64,000 bases of DNA, taken from Oscillospiraceae bacterium. Lineage in GTDB: Bacteria; Bacillota; Clostridia; Oscillospirales; Acutalibacteraceae. Where the stretch lies: positions 147,242 to 211,241 of the forward strand of contig SVOW01000003.1 of assembly GCA_015066175.1 (NCBI GenBank). The letters are read 5' to 3'. The position numbers and the translations under genes were made by a program. This document shows positions 32,818 through 41,900 of the stretch, one piece after another; the first letter of the stretch is position 1, and each line of letters starts with the position of its first letter. Under the pieces are notes generated by a model that was given only the letters and a program-made list of their open reading frames with translations, was not told the DNA's origin and did no database searches.

Positions 32818-33687
32818 ATGAAAAAGACAATGAAAAAAAGTGCGTTGCTCTCATCAATCGCAATGCTCGTTGTTTCAGCAATCGTTCTTACATCAGCTAC
32901 ATACGCATGGTTCTCATCATCAAAACAAGTAACTGTACAAAACCTTCAAACTAGTGTTAAAGTGTCAACAGGTCTTCTTGTTAGCGTTGATAAGGGTGAC
33001 AACTGGAGCACAGGAGTAAGCTTCGAAAATAATACTGAGGCTGTTAGAGATGATTGGGGCACTGGTATTCCTAAGGTGTTCGATCCTGTATCAACAGCAG
33101 ATGGTAATACTTGGATATCAGCTATCTTTGAAGACGGTAATCTTAAAAAAGAAGATGAAGCTCCTATCGCTGGTGAAGACGGTAAGTTTGTAGCTGTTCC
33201 CTTCTGGGTAACAGGTCCTGCCGGTGCAGTTGTTGCAGCTGAAATCACTTTCAATGTTATGGGTAATAACTCTGCAAATTGTTTGAAATTTGCTCTTGTT
33301 CCCGCTAACGACGACGGTAACGCAGTTGTTCAAGGCAAATACACAGAAGCAGTTGCAGCTGCACCTAATAATAACAACGAGTTCGTAGGTATTTCATCTG
33401 TTGGTGAAGTTGCAGACAAAACAGAAGGAAGCGCTTATGTATCAGACGGTGGCACAACAATCAATGAAATTGCAACGATGGGTACAGAAACTGAAGGTAT
33501 TCATTTTACACTTCCAGAAGGTACATCAACAGAGCAACCCATGAAGTTCATCGCATTCCTCTGGCTTGAAGGTAACGACGCAGACTGTGCAATGCTTAAA
33601 TTCAGTCCTACAGGCGAAACTATTAATTTCAGCATGCTGCTCAAAATCGTAAAAGAAGCTCCTGTGGCAGCAGAACCTAATGCATAA
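32818..33687 (+). CDS. TasA-like exported subunit with SipW-type signal
   Basis: 289 residues. Signal helix (about 8-29) ending S-A-T-Y-A-W-F-S-S-S (residues 26-35), the form cut by SipW-type peptidases in TasA/camelysin proteins. The mature part is acidic, Gly/Thr/Val-rich and predicted beta, with the W-L-E-G-N-D-A-D-C motif and an I-N-F-S-M-L-L strand near the end. The strong GGAGGT and a dedicated terminator-like hairpin after it suggest high expression, as expected for a major subunit. A SipW-like peptidase gene follows at 33966. Polymer formation is inferred from these features and is not visible directly. Confidence 0.8.
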   Translation: MKKTMKKSALLSSIAMLVVSAIVLTSATYAWFSSSKQVTVQNLQTSVKVSTGLLVSVDKGDNWSTGVSFENNTEAVRDDWGTGIPKVFDPVSTADGNTWISAIFEDGNLKKEDEAPIAGEDGKFVAVPFWVTGPAGAVVAAEITFNVMGNNSANCLKFALVPANDDGNAVVQGKYTEAVAAAPNNNNEFVGISSVGEVADKTEGSAYVSDGGTTINEIATMGTETEGIHFTLPEGTSTEQPMKFIAFLWLEGNDADCAMLKFSPTGETINFSMLLKIVKEAPVAAEPNA

Positions 33688-33797
33688 TTTGAATCAATTC
33701 TATTTTAGTGATTGTTCATCTTTAGAGTTATAAACATAGCTCTTTAAAAATCGTTTCAATATCGGCTTTTGAAACAGCTTAAAACTTAAAAACATAG

Positions 33798-33842
33798 CCG
33801 GGCGGGGTTAACCGCCCTGCCCGGTGTGTGTTTCCTCTTTTA
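33798..33842 (+). terminator. Hairpin after the TasA-like gene
   Basis: GC-rich stem CCGGGCGGGG / CCGCCCTGCCCGG (33798-33824, one bulge) followed by GTGTGTTTCCTCTTTT. It is a partial terminator that would set subunit levels above those of the downstream genes. Confidence 0.65.
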
Positions 33843-33965
33843 AAACCTACAATAATTTTTATAAAATATAAATTAATATAGATTCCATTAAATTCGAAAA
33901 CAAAAGAGCAATCTTTTCATATATATATGTAATATAAAATTTTGAAAGCAAAGGTGGGCCTTGAT

Positions 33966-34763
33966 ATGGCGGAAGAAAAAAAGACAAATAAAATAATAGA
34001 AACCGTAGGCGACATAGTTACTATAGTAATACTTGTTTTTGCGGTTATATTCACTGCACTTACATTGACATCGGCAAAATCAGAAAATGGTTTACCAAAT
34101 GTTGGTGGTTATTCATTATTCTCTGTTCAGTCAGATTCAATGGAGCCCGTTTTCTACACAGGGGACCTTCTTCTTATTAAAGAATATCAGGGAGAAGAGC
34201 TTAAAAAAGATGACATTATTTCTTTCAGAACAATTGAGCAGGGTCAGTATATTATCAATACCCATAGAATTGTTGAAGTTCATGAGCTTGAGGGCATAAA
34301 AACATACACCACACGAGGTGATAACACTCCTGCAAACGACCAGACAGACGTTGTTGAAAGCGAAATTGTTGGTGTTTATGCTCGTGCAGATGAAAGAGAA
34401 GGCGACAAAGACAAGGGCACAAGAGTAAAAGGCCTTGGTAAAGTAATAGATTTTGTCAAAGGTTCAGGTGAAACAGGCGATAAATGGAGTATCACTCTTA
34501 ACGAAGGAACTCCTGATGCAAGAAAGCTCAACCTTTCATTCCTTTTCTTCATCATTATTCCTCTCGCACTTATCTTCCTCTTCCAGATTTACAAGTTTAT
34601 CAGAGCACTTAATGATACAAAGAAAGAAAAAACAAAGGCAGAACTTCTTGAAAGTGGCGAACTTTCAGAAGAACTCAAGAAGAAAGCTATTGAAGAATAC
34701 CTTGCAAAGCAGGCAAAGGAAGCTGAATCAGATGATGATCCTGATGAAGTCGAAGATGACTGA
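33966..34763 (+). CDS. Signal peptidase I, SipW (ER-type) subfamily, copy 1
   Basis: 265 residues. N-terminal membrane helix (about 14-36), then the catalytic serine S58 in Q-S-D-S-M-E-P and H100 in I-N-T-H-R-I. His in place of the usual Lys marks the ER/SipW type (Ser-His rather than Ser-Lys dyad). T-R-G-D-N follows as box D/E. A second membrane helix near 200-222 is followed by a Lys/Glu-rich cytoplasmic tail of about 40 residues. The start is ATG 33966, 8 bases from GGTGG. It directly follows the TasA-like gene, whose signal helix it probably cuts. Confidence 0.92.
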   Translation: MAEEKKTNKIIETVGDIVTIVILVFAVIFTALTLTSAKSENGLPNVGGYSLFSVQSDSMEPVFYTGDLLLIKEYQGEELKKDDIISFRTIEQGQYIINTHRIVEVHELEGIKTYTTRGDNTPANDQTDVVESEIVGVYARADEREGDKDKGTRVKGLGKVIDFVKGSGETGDKWSITLNEGTPDARKLNLSFLFFIIIPLALIFLFQIYKFIRALNDTKKEKTKAELLESGELSEELKKKAIEEYLAKQAKEAESDDDPDEVEDD

Positions 34764-34850
34764 TGAAAATTAAATCCGCAGTGTTTCCTGACGGATTCTT
34801 ATATATATAATAGAAAGCAAAATTTTTAAAAATATTACGAGGTGACAAAA

Positions 34851-36392
34851 ATGAGCATACTGTTGAACTTCATTCAGGATTTTTTGGGACAGTTCTTTGT
34901 AAGCGGTTTTTGGGGAATTCTTAAAGGTATAGGCCAGGGCTTTATCAATATTTTTAACATCCCCAAATATATAGAAATTTTCGATAAATATTCATCTAAC
35001 TTCGGTGCAGGTGAATGGGCACTTGCAATTCTCAGCATTTTGCTTATAGTTGCAGTTCTTGCAGCAATTGTATTTGTAATTGTGCTCCTTTTGAGAAAAT
35101 ACATAAGAGTCCGCAAAACTCTCGTTGACCAGGAAGAACTTCTCAACGAAGTTGGTAATCTCAACCGTGAAGTTATCAAACTTAATATGGAAAAACAGAA
35201 AATCCTTGCTATGAAGGTTTCACAGTTAGGTCTTCGCCCCGATGAAAGCCCTTATGAAGACCTTGAAGAAGAAAAGAAAGAGGAAGAAGAAGTCGACAAA
35301 ACTGCTGAAGACTACAGCCGTTTCTACAAGCTCACTCAGGTTGACCTTGCTATGAAAAACTATGTTCAGCACGATTTCGATGACGACATCACTCTTCCCG
35401 AATTCTGTGAAAGATTCCGCAACTTTGCTTGTAGCAGACTTGGTCTTTTCTATGAAATCGACACACTCCGTCTTTTTATTTCAGGTTTTGCTGCTGCAAG
35501 ACTTATCATCCTTCAGGGTATTTCAGGTACAGGTAAAACTTCACTTCCCTATGCCTTCGGTAAATTTATTCAGAACGACGTAACAATCGCATCAGTTCAG
35601 CCTTCATGGCGTGACCGTACAGAGCTTTTCGGTTACTTCAACGAATTCACAAAGCGTTTCAACGAAACTGAAGTTCTTAAGAAAATGTATGAAGCACGTT
35701 TTATGGACGACGTTTCAGTTATTATCCTGGACGAAATGAACATCGCTCGTGTTGAATACTACTTCGCAGAGCTTTTGTCAATTCTTGAAATGCCTTCACG
35801 TGATGAATGGGTTGTTTCACTTGTTCCCACAGTATGGCCCACCGACCCCGAACTCTTCTTTGATGGTAAATTTAAACTTCCTCCGAATATGTGGTATGTC
35901 GGCACAATCAACAACGACGACTCTACTTTCGCCGTTACTGATAAGGTTTACGACCGTGCTATTCCCATCGATATCAATACAAAAGGTAAATTCTTCGAAG
36001 CACCCTACACAGAACCCTTGTATCTTAACTATAAACATCTCGAAGCTCTCTTCGATGAAGCAAAAGAAAAATATCCCGTTTCACAGGAAGCTCTCAAAAA
36101 ATTCGCTGAACTTGACGATTATGTTATCGAACATTTCCGTATTGCTTTCGGTAACCGTATTCTCAAACAGCTTAAAGACTTTGTTCCTGTTTACGTTGGT
36201 TGTGGCGGTAAAGAAATCGACGGTATCGACTTTATCCTTGCTCACAAAATTCTTCGTAAATTTGAAAGCCTTAACGTTTCTTACATCCGTAATGAAATCG
36301 GCGGTCTTATTACTTACCTTAACAAAAACTTTGGTAAAAACAACATGAAGGATTCTAAGGATTACCTTGAAAGACTTCAGAAACTTATGTAA
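34851..36392 (+). CDS. Membrane-anchored McrB-like AAA+ ATPase
   Basis: 513 residues. The first 55 residues are amphipathic, a membrane helix spans about 57-83, and an acidic linker (E-E-E-K-K-E-E-E-E) near 140 leads to the ATPase. Walker A is G-I-S-G-T-G-K-T at about 223-230, Walker B I-I-L-D-E-M-N near 294, sensor 1 G-T-I-N-N-D-D-S-T and the arginine region V-Y-D-R-A. D-E-M-N and G-T-x-N-x-D-x-S are the McrB/MoxR-branch signature. It carries no DNA-recognition domain, and the membrane helix is unusual for McrB. Start ATG 34851 after GAGGTGA. The gene 54 bases downstream has a DUF2357-like domain, the classic partner type. Confidence 0.85.
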   Translation: MSILLNFIQDFLGQFFVSGFWGILKGIGQGFINIFNIPKYIEIFDKYSSNFGAGEWALAILSILLIVAVLAAIVFVIVLLLRKYIRVRKTLVDQEELLNEVGNLNREVIKLNMEKQKILAMKVSQLGLRPDESPYEDLEEEKKEEEEVDKTAEDYSRFYKLTQVDLAMKNYVQHDFDDDITLPEFCERFRNFACSRLGLFYEIDTLRLFISGFAAARLIILQGISGTGKTSLPYAFGKFIQNDVTIASVQPSWRDRTELFGYFNEFTKRFNETEVLKKMYEARFMDDVSVIILDEMNIARVEYYFAELLSILEMPSRDEWVVSLVPTVWPTDPELFFDGKFKLPPNMWYVGTINNDDSTFAVTDKVYDRAIPIDINTKGKFFEAPYTEPLYLNYKHLEALFDEAKEKYPVSQEALKKFAELDDYVIEHFRIAFGNRILKQLKDFVPVYVGCGGKEIDGIDFILAHKILRKFESLNVSYIRNEIGGLITYLNKNFGKNNMKDSKDYLERLQKLM

Positions 36393-36445
36393 TATCTTAA
36401 GTTTTATAGCACAACTAATCTTCACACAAAAGGGGACGTTCTCAG

Positions 36446-38737
36446 ATGAGCGAATCATATCTTGATTTATACTCTGTCTACAAAGGAAAAATGTCTGAAA
36501 TGACAGCCGGAAACCCGTACTATGACTTTATGTACGAGGCTATTTCCTCAGGACAAAACAATTTTTCTCAATTTAATAGATTCTTTGAAAAGAAAATTGA
36601 TATCCGTTGGGTTGAGGCTATTGAACGTTGTATTATCCCTATCGACAATATTCTCAGAAATCCCCGTAAGTTCATTGTTCAGGAAGAAGAAGTTGTTATT
36701 ATTGAACGTGCAAAGAAAATCACTACCGAATCAATCAGACACCTTGCTCAGCACACTAACATGATTTCCAAGGTTGAAGATGACGGCAGCGTGATGCCCA
36801 GCAAAATCCTTAACGTTTTCCGTGAAGAAAGTTACGAAATTTACGAAAACCGTTTCTTATTCACTCTTATCAAACAGCTTGAGTATTTCATTAATGTCAG
36901 ATACGATGTTCTTGCAAATATGTCTGATGATGAAAGCCTCAATTCACTTAAAATGGAAAGTTCAGTTAAAAAAGGTAACGAACTTATAACTTTCAAAATG
37001 GAAGTTGCAACCAAGTTTAACAGCGATGAAGATGTAGACGGCAAAAAAGAAAAGTCAGTAATGGACAGAATCCGCAGAATCAAAACACTTGTTGACGATT
37101 TTGTTCATTCTAATTTCATGAAAGAAATGCGTAAATGCGTTCCCGTTCGTCCTCCTATTATGAGAACTAACGTTATTCTTAAAGACCCCAACTTCAATCA
37201 GTGTCTTGGTTTGTGGAATTTCATCCATTCCTACGATGATGTTGGTTATGAAATCAATGTTAAAGAATCAGATGATATGGTAAGCGATAGCTACCGTGAT
37301 GACCTTTACGGTGTGATGGCTTACAACTATATGCTTCTTAAGAAAAATACTGAACCTGAAAGCAGCTATGTCGGCAAGCTCAGAAAACGTAAAATCAAAC
37401 CCAAATTCCTCAAACGTCTTGCTGAAGAGCTTGTTCTTAATTACGACCTGGACGAAGTTGAAATCAGAAAAGTATTTATAGATGAAATGAAACTGGCTCA
37501 GAAGAAAAAGACAGCCGGCGAACAGAAAATCAGAGAAGCAATTGCTCGTGCATTGGCTCATGAAAATGAACGTAAACGCCTTATTGAAGAAAAAATCAAG
37601 GCAGAAATCGAAAGAAGAAAAGAAATCGAACGTCGCAGAATCGAACGCGAAAAAGCAAGAATCGCACGAGAAAAAGAAATGGAAAGACTTCGCAAAGAAC
37701 GCGAAAGAGCAAGAGAAAAAGCGAAGCGCGAAAAAGAAATTGCTCTGGAAAAGGCAAGACGAGAGAGAGAGAAAGAAAAGAAACGTCTTGCAAAACTCAA
37801 GGAACAGCAGGCAATTGCAGCTGCCAAGGAAAAGGAACGTCTTGCAAAACAGAAAGAAAGAGAACGTATTGCAAAAGAAAAAGCTCTCGAATTGGAAAGG
37901 CAGCGTAAAGCTAAGGAACTTGAGAAGAAGCGCATAGCCAAAGCAAAGGCTGAGGCACTTGAAAAAGAGCGCAAAGCAAAAGAAAAAGAAAAGGCAAGGC
38001 TCGCAAAAGAAAAAGCTCTTAAACTTGAGCAGGAAAGAAAAGAAAAAGAACGTATAGCTAAAGAAAAAGCTAAAGAACGCGAAAGAATTGCCGCAGAAAA
38101 AGCAGCAGCCCTTGAAAAGGAAAGAAAAGAAAAAGCAAGACTTAAAGCACTTGCAGAAAAAGAAAAGGCTGAAGCTTTAGAAAAAGAACGCAAAGCAAAA
38201 GAAAAAGCCCGTGAAAAGGCAGCCAAAGAAAAAGCAATCCAGCTTGAAAAAGAACGAATTGCAAACGCTAAGGCAAAGGAAAAAGAAAGATTAGCCAGAG
38301 CCAAGGAAAAAGCAATTCAGGAAGAAAAAGAGCGTATCGAAAGAATAAAAGCTCGTGAAAAGGCTGCTAAAGAAAAAGCAATTCAGGCTGAAAAAGAACG
38401 AATTGCAAACGCTAAGGCGAAAGAAAAAGAAAGAATAGCCAGAGCTAAAGAGAAAGCAATTCAGGCAGAAAAAGAAAAAGCTGCTAAAGAAAAAGAAAAA
38501 GCAAGATTAGCAGCAGAAAAAGCAAAACAGTTGGCAAAAGAAGCAGAGCAGAAGGCTAAACAGAAAGAAAAAGAAAGGTTAGCTAAAGCGAAAGCTGATG
38601 CAATTGCCAAAGAGAAAGCAAGAGCTGCCAGAGAAAAAGAGAAGGCTAAATTAAAGGCTGAAAAAGAAAAACTTAAAGCTCAGCAGGCTAAAGAAAAAAC
38701 ACAAAAAAGCGCATCAGAAACTGACGATGCTGAATAA
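36446..38737 (+). CDS. DUF2357-like protein with 400-residue charged coiled coil
   Basis: 763 residues, no signal peptide or membrane helix. Residues 1-350 are globular and contain Y-E-I-Y-E-N-R-F-L-F-T-L-I-K-Q-L (near 135), the E-N-R-F motif of McrC/DUF2357 partners of McrB-like ATPases. No nuclease motif (P-D-x-n-E-x-K) is visible. From about residue 355 the chain is Lys/Glu/Arg/Ala-rich with repeated E-K-E-R-x-A-K-x-K-E units to the end, predicted as one long single helix or coiled coil. A fully helical stretch would be roughly 60 nm long. I infer a cytoplasmic partner of the AAA+ protein at 34851. Codons in the coil are low-complexity, so its length could vary between strains. Confidence 0.8.
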   Translation: MSESYLDLYSVYKGKMSEMTAGNPYYDFMYEAISSGQNNFSQFNRFFEKKIDIRWVEAIERCIIPIDNILRNPRKFIVQEEEVVIIERAKKITTESIRHLAQHTNMISKVEDDGSVMPSKILNVFREESYEIYENRFLFTLIKQLEYFINVRYDVLANMSDDESLNSLKMESSVKKGNELITFKMEVATKFNSDEDVDGKKEKSVMDRIRRIKTLVDDFVHSNFMKEMRKCVPVRPPIMRTNVILKDPNFNQCLGLWNFIHSYDDVGYEINVKESDDMVSDSYRDDLYGVMAYNYMLLKKNTEPESSYVGKLRKRKIKPKFLKRLAEELVLNYDLDEVEIRKVFIDEMKLAQKKKTAGEQKIREAIARALAHENERKRLIEEKIKAEIERRKEIERRRIEREKARIAREKEMERLRKERERAREKAKREKEIALEKARREREKEKKRLAKLKEQQAIAAAKEKERLAKQKERERIAKEKALELERQRKAKELEKKRIAKAKAEALEKERKAKEKEKARLAKEKALKLEQERKEKERIAKEKAKERERIAAEKAAALEKERKEKARLKALAEKEKAEALEKERKAKEKAREKAAKEKAIQLEKERIANAKAKEKERLARAKEKAIQEEKERIERIKAREKAAKEKAIQAEKERIANAKAKEKERIARAKEKAIQAEKEKAAKEKEKARLAAEKAKQLAKEAEQKAKQKEKERLAKAKADAIAKEKARAAREKEKAKLKAEKEKLKAQQAKEKTQKSASETDDAE

Positions 38738-38741
38738 ATAT

Positions 38742-38765
38742 TTGTAAAGTGTAATTACTTTACAA
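38742..38765. promoter_or_regulatory. 24-bp palindrome 1 before the giant gene
   Basis: TTGTAAAGT-N6-ACTTTACAA, 4 bases after the stop of the coiled-coil gene. The arms are identical to those of the element at 38777; no T tract follows. Confidence 0.75.
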
Positions 38766-38776
38766 TACGCATATAT

Positions 38777-38800
38777 TTGTAAAGTATAACAACTTTACAA
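38777..38800. promoter_or_regulatory. 24-bp palindrome 2 before the giant gene
   Basis: TTGTAAAGT-N6-ACTTTACAA with a different 6-base centre (ATAACA), 35 bases downstream of the first copy. Conserved arms with changed centres suggest a dimeric regulator bound twice. The giant-gene promoter itself, between 38800 and 38918, is not clear to me. Confidence 0.75.
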
Positions 38801-38933
38801 AACAACAAAAACCTTGATTTTACTGGGTTTTATAAACAGGATAAGTTTTATTTTTTAATGCTCGCGTGTGTGCGTATACGGTCATTTTTGAGAATCAAGA
38901 CTTGTTCCTGAAATTTCGGAGGTATTTTAGATT

Positions 38934-41900
38934 ATGGACAAAAAATTACTGAAAAGGTTAATATCCTTGGTTCTTACCGGTGGGGTATTTTTATCCTCTA
39001 CCGGCGTATACACTGCTATCGCAGCAACAGAAGATCCCTACACAAGTGAATATACCTCCGCACTTGAGGAATCAACTGTTCCTGCAACAGGCACAATTGT
39101 TAACGAAGTGGAAACAACTGTTCCTCAGGCCACTGAAACAGTTGTAGTTCCTGAAACTATGCCTCCCACAACACAGGCTCCCACAACTCAGGCTCCCACA
39201 ACTCAGGCTCCTACAACACAGGCACCCACAACACAGGCTCCTACAACTCAGGCTCCTACAACACAGGCTCCTACAACTCAGGCTCCTACAACTCAGGCTC
39301 CTACAACTCAGGCTCCCACAACACAGGCTCCTACAACTCAGGCTCCCACAACACAGGCTTCTACAACTCAGGCACCCACAACTCAGGCTCCTACAACTCA
39401 GGCTCCTGTTACAAGACCTCCCGTTGATGAAGACCTTGAATGGCTTGAAACAACTGAACCTGATGAAACAACAACATCTGCTCCTGAAACAGGTAAACCC
39501 AAGCCTGATTTTGAAGTCAACACTCAGCAGAATGCAAATAATACTGCAAACGCTTGGGTAGGCGTTGACGGCACAACTGCTAACATGGGTACTGAATCTA
39601 ACCCCTACGCAGTCAGCAGCGTTGAGTTCTTCCTCGCAATGAGCGAACTTATCAACGATACAGGTAATGCTAACAAATACTTCAAACTTACTGCCGATAT
39701 CGATTTTTCAACAACAACAATTGACCAGACTCTCCTTGGTAACCTTGCTGAACATCATGGCATCGGCGGCACGCTCGTTTCAGTTAAGCCTGAAGTTTCA
39801 TCTGAATCAAACGTTTTCTTCCACCTTGACGGTAACAACAAAAAGATTACTAACGTAACGATGAATCTGAATAGTTTCAACTCACTCAGCATTTTCGGTT
39901 ACGTAAACTCAGCTTCAACAATTACAAATCTTACCGTTTCAAAGGTTAACATCACGAATGGATACTCTGATGCACAGGCTGCAGGTATCATTCTTAAAAA
40001 TGAAGGCACTGTAAAGGATTGTATGTTTACAGAGATTGTTCTCGACACAACAGTCTCAACTAAAAAAGCAGAATCATTCTATCCTGACTATGTAACTCTC
40101 CGTACATATTCAGGTACTGCTATTGTTGTTGACAACAGCGGTGTTATCGACAGTGAAACAAAATATGATCTAGGTTCTCTTACTGTTACTGCTGAAAATG
40201 TTACAGTCAGAACATCAAGACCTTATGCAGGTTCAATGGTCGCGCAGAACAGAGGTAAAATCAACAAAGTCCGTGTAAGAAATATCACAGTTCATGGTAA
40301 CGTAACTGAGAGTGATTACGTAGGTGGTCTTGTTGGTTCAAACGCAACACAGAGAACAAGTTCTTCAACAGGTATGTACTATTGCGAAATTCAGCTGCAC
40401 AACGATTCACTCGGTGTTAAAGGTGCTGACAAAGTAGGTTATCTTGTTGGTTACAACACAGGCCGTATTCAGTATGCAAATGTAACAGGCCGCTTTAAAA
40501 CCAATGAAAAAGCAAGTTCTACTAAATATGACTTGCTCGTAACAGGCGAATCCGCTGCAGGTGGTATCGTTGGTGATAACACGGGTGACGTTCAGCTATG
40601 TACAGCAACAAATGTTGGTGTTTACTTTGCTGATGAAACTGATGGCGCAATCTATGGTGGTATCGCAGGTAAATCAACATACAGTATCAGAAACTGTATC
40701 GCAACAGGTTCAACTGCAGGTGAAGGTGATGCAAGTGCAATCACCCGTTACATCGGCGGTATCGTGGGTTATGGCGATGAAGGTAACAATTTTGGCGTTC
40801 AGAACTGTTATGCTCTCGTTAAAATTATTGATTCAAAAGTACCTCTCGGCGCAATCGTCGGTTGGGGTGGCGATACTGCATACAAAAAAAATAGAGTCAG
40901 AAATGTATTCTATTCATCTATCATTTCTTCAAGACCTTCTCCAGTATCATATGGCGGTGCAGGTGAAAGCGAAGGTGACCTTACGTTTACAAAACCCTAT
41001 ACGGTAGCTACTCGTAGTGATATTATCCGTAGAGAGGTTAACGTATCAACAAGTGCTTTCGGTTTCTCAGGTTGGGGTACTGCTGAAATCAGTACAATTG
41101 GTAGCGTATTCTCCGGCACACAGAATGATTCATATTATACGCTCAGCGGCCTTGGTACCAGCGAAATTACCTATGTGCTCATAGATAATGCTAAAAATGA
41201 TAGGACTACAGTTTACTATAATGTTGATATTACAATTCCTTCATCAGCAGGAATAGGTGCAAATAAGGATGGTACACTCCTTGAAGATCAGCCTATGGAA
41301 TTGGGTATCCTTAACTCATTGAATTCACAGAATGGCTATACATCTGACGGCTTTGTAGGTACAAAGGATAATCCCATTGTATTAGGCCCCAGCGACATAA
41401 ATATGCTTTATTATGCTCCTGCAGCACACTTTACTGCAAAAGATGCGAACAGTAATCTTGTAGCAAATGATACAAATTTCACAGCTCCTTCCGCAACATT
41501 CTGGGGTACAATTGACCTCAAGGGCGGAAAAATTGAATTGAGTTGCAATAAGGGTTTATTCAAAGGCATTTACGGCTCACGTGACGATTCTCTTCAGAAT
41601 AACGATGATACTATTCACAAATCAGATCCCGGATATGACCAAGAATCAAGTCCTGAAAACCTTGCAAATGGCGTAATCAGAAACCTTACAGTTGAAATTG
41701 AATTGCCGAACGGCAGCACTGACTATAAAAGGGAAATTTCAACTGTATTCGGTAACGTATGTAATGCAACTATGAGGGATACAAACGTTACTTTTAATTC
41801 GGCTATTGAAATTTGGCCGCAGGAAGAAAATACAGGTCTCTTTGCAAAGGCAATTTATGGTAATTCATATCTTTATGCTTGCTATGTTGACAGTAACTAT

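Noticed and set aside
37558..38304. Long minus-strand reading frame (248 codons), Ser/Phe/Ala-rich
   Set aside because: It is the shadow of the Lys/Glu-rich coiled-coil region of the plus-strand gene; low-complexity GAA/AAA codons leave the opposite frame open. It has no ribosome site.
34851..38737. McrBC restriction system
   Set aside because: The ATPase has a membrane helix and no DNA-binding domain, the partner shows no nuclease motif, and the context is surface proteins. I keep only the evolutionary relation.
39165..39404. Possible CRISPR array
   Set aside because: The units are 15 bases, contiguous without spacers, and encode P-T-T-Q-A in frame within the giant gene.
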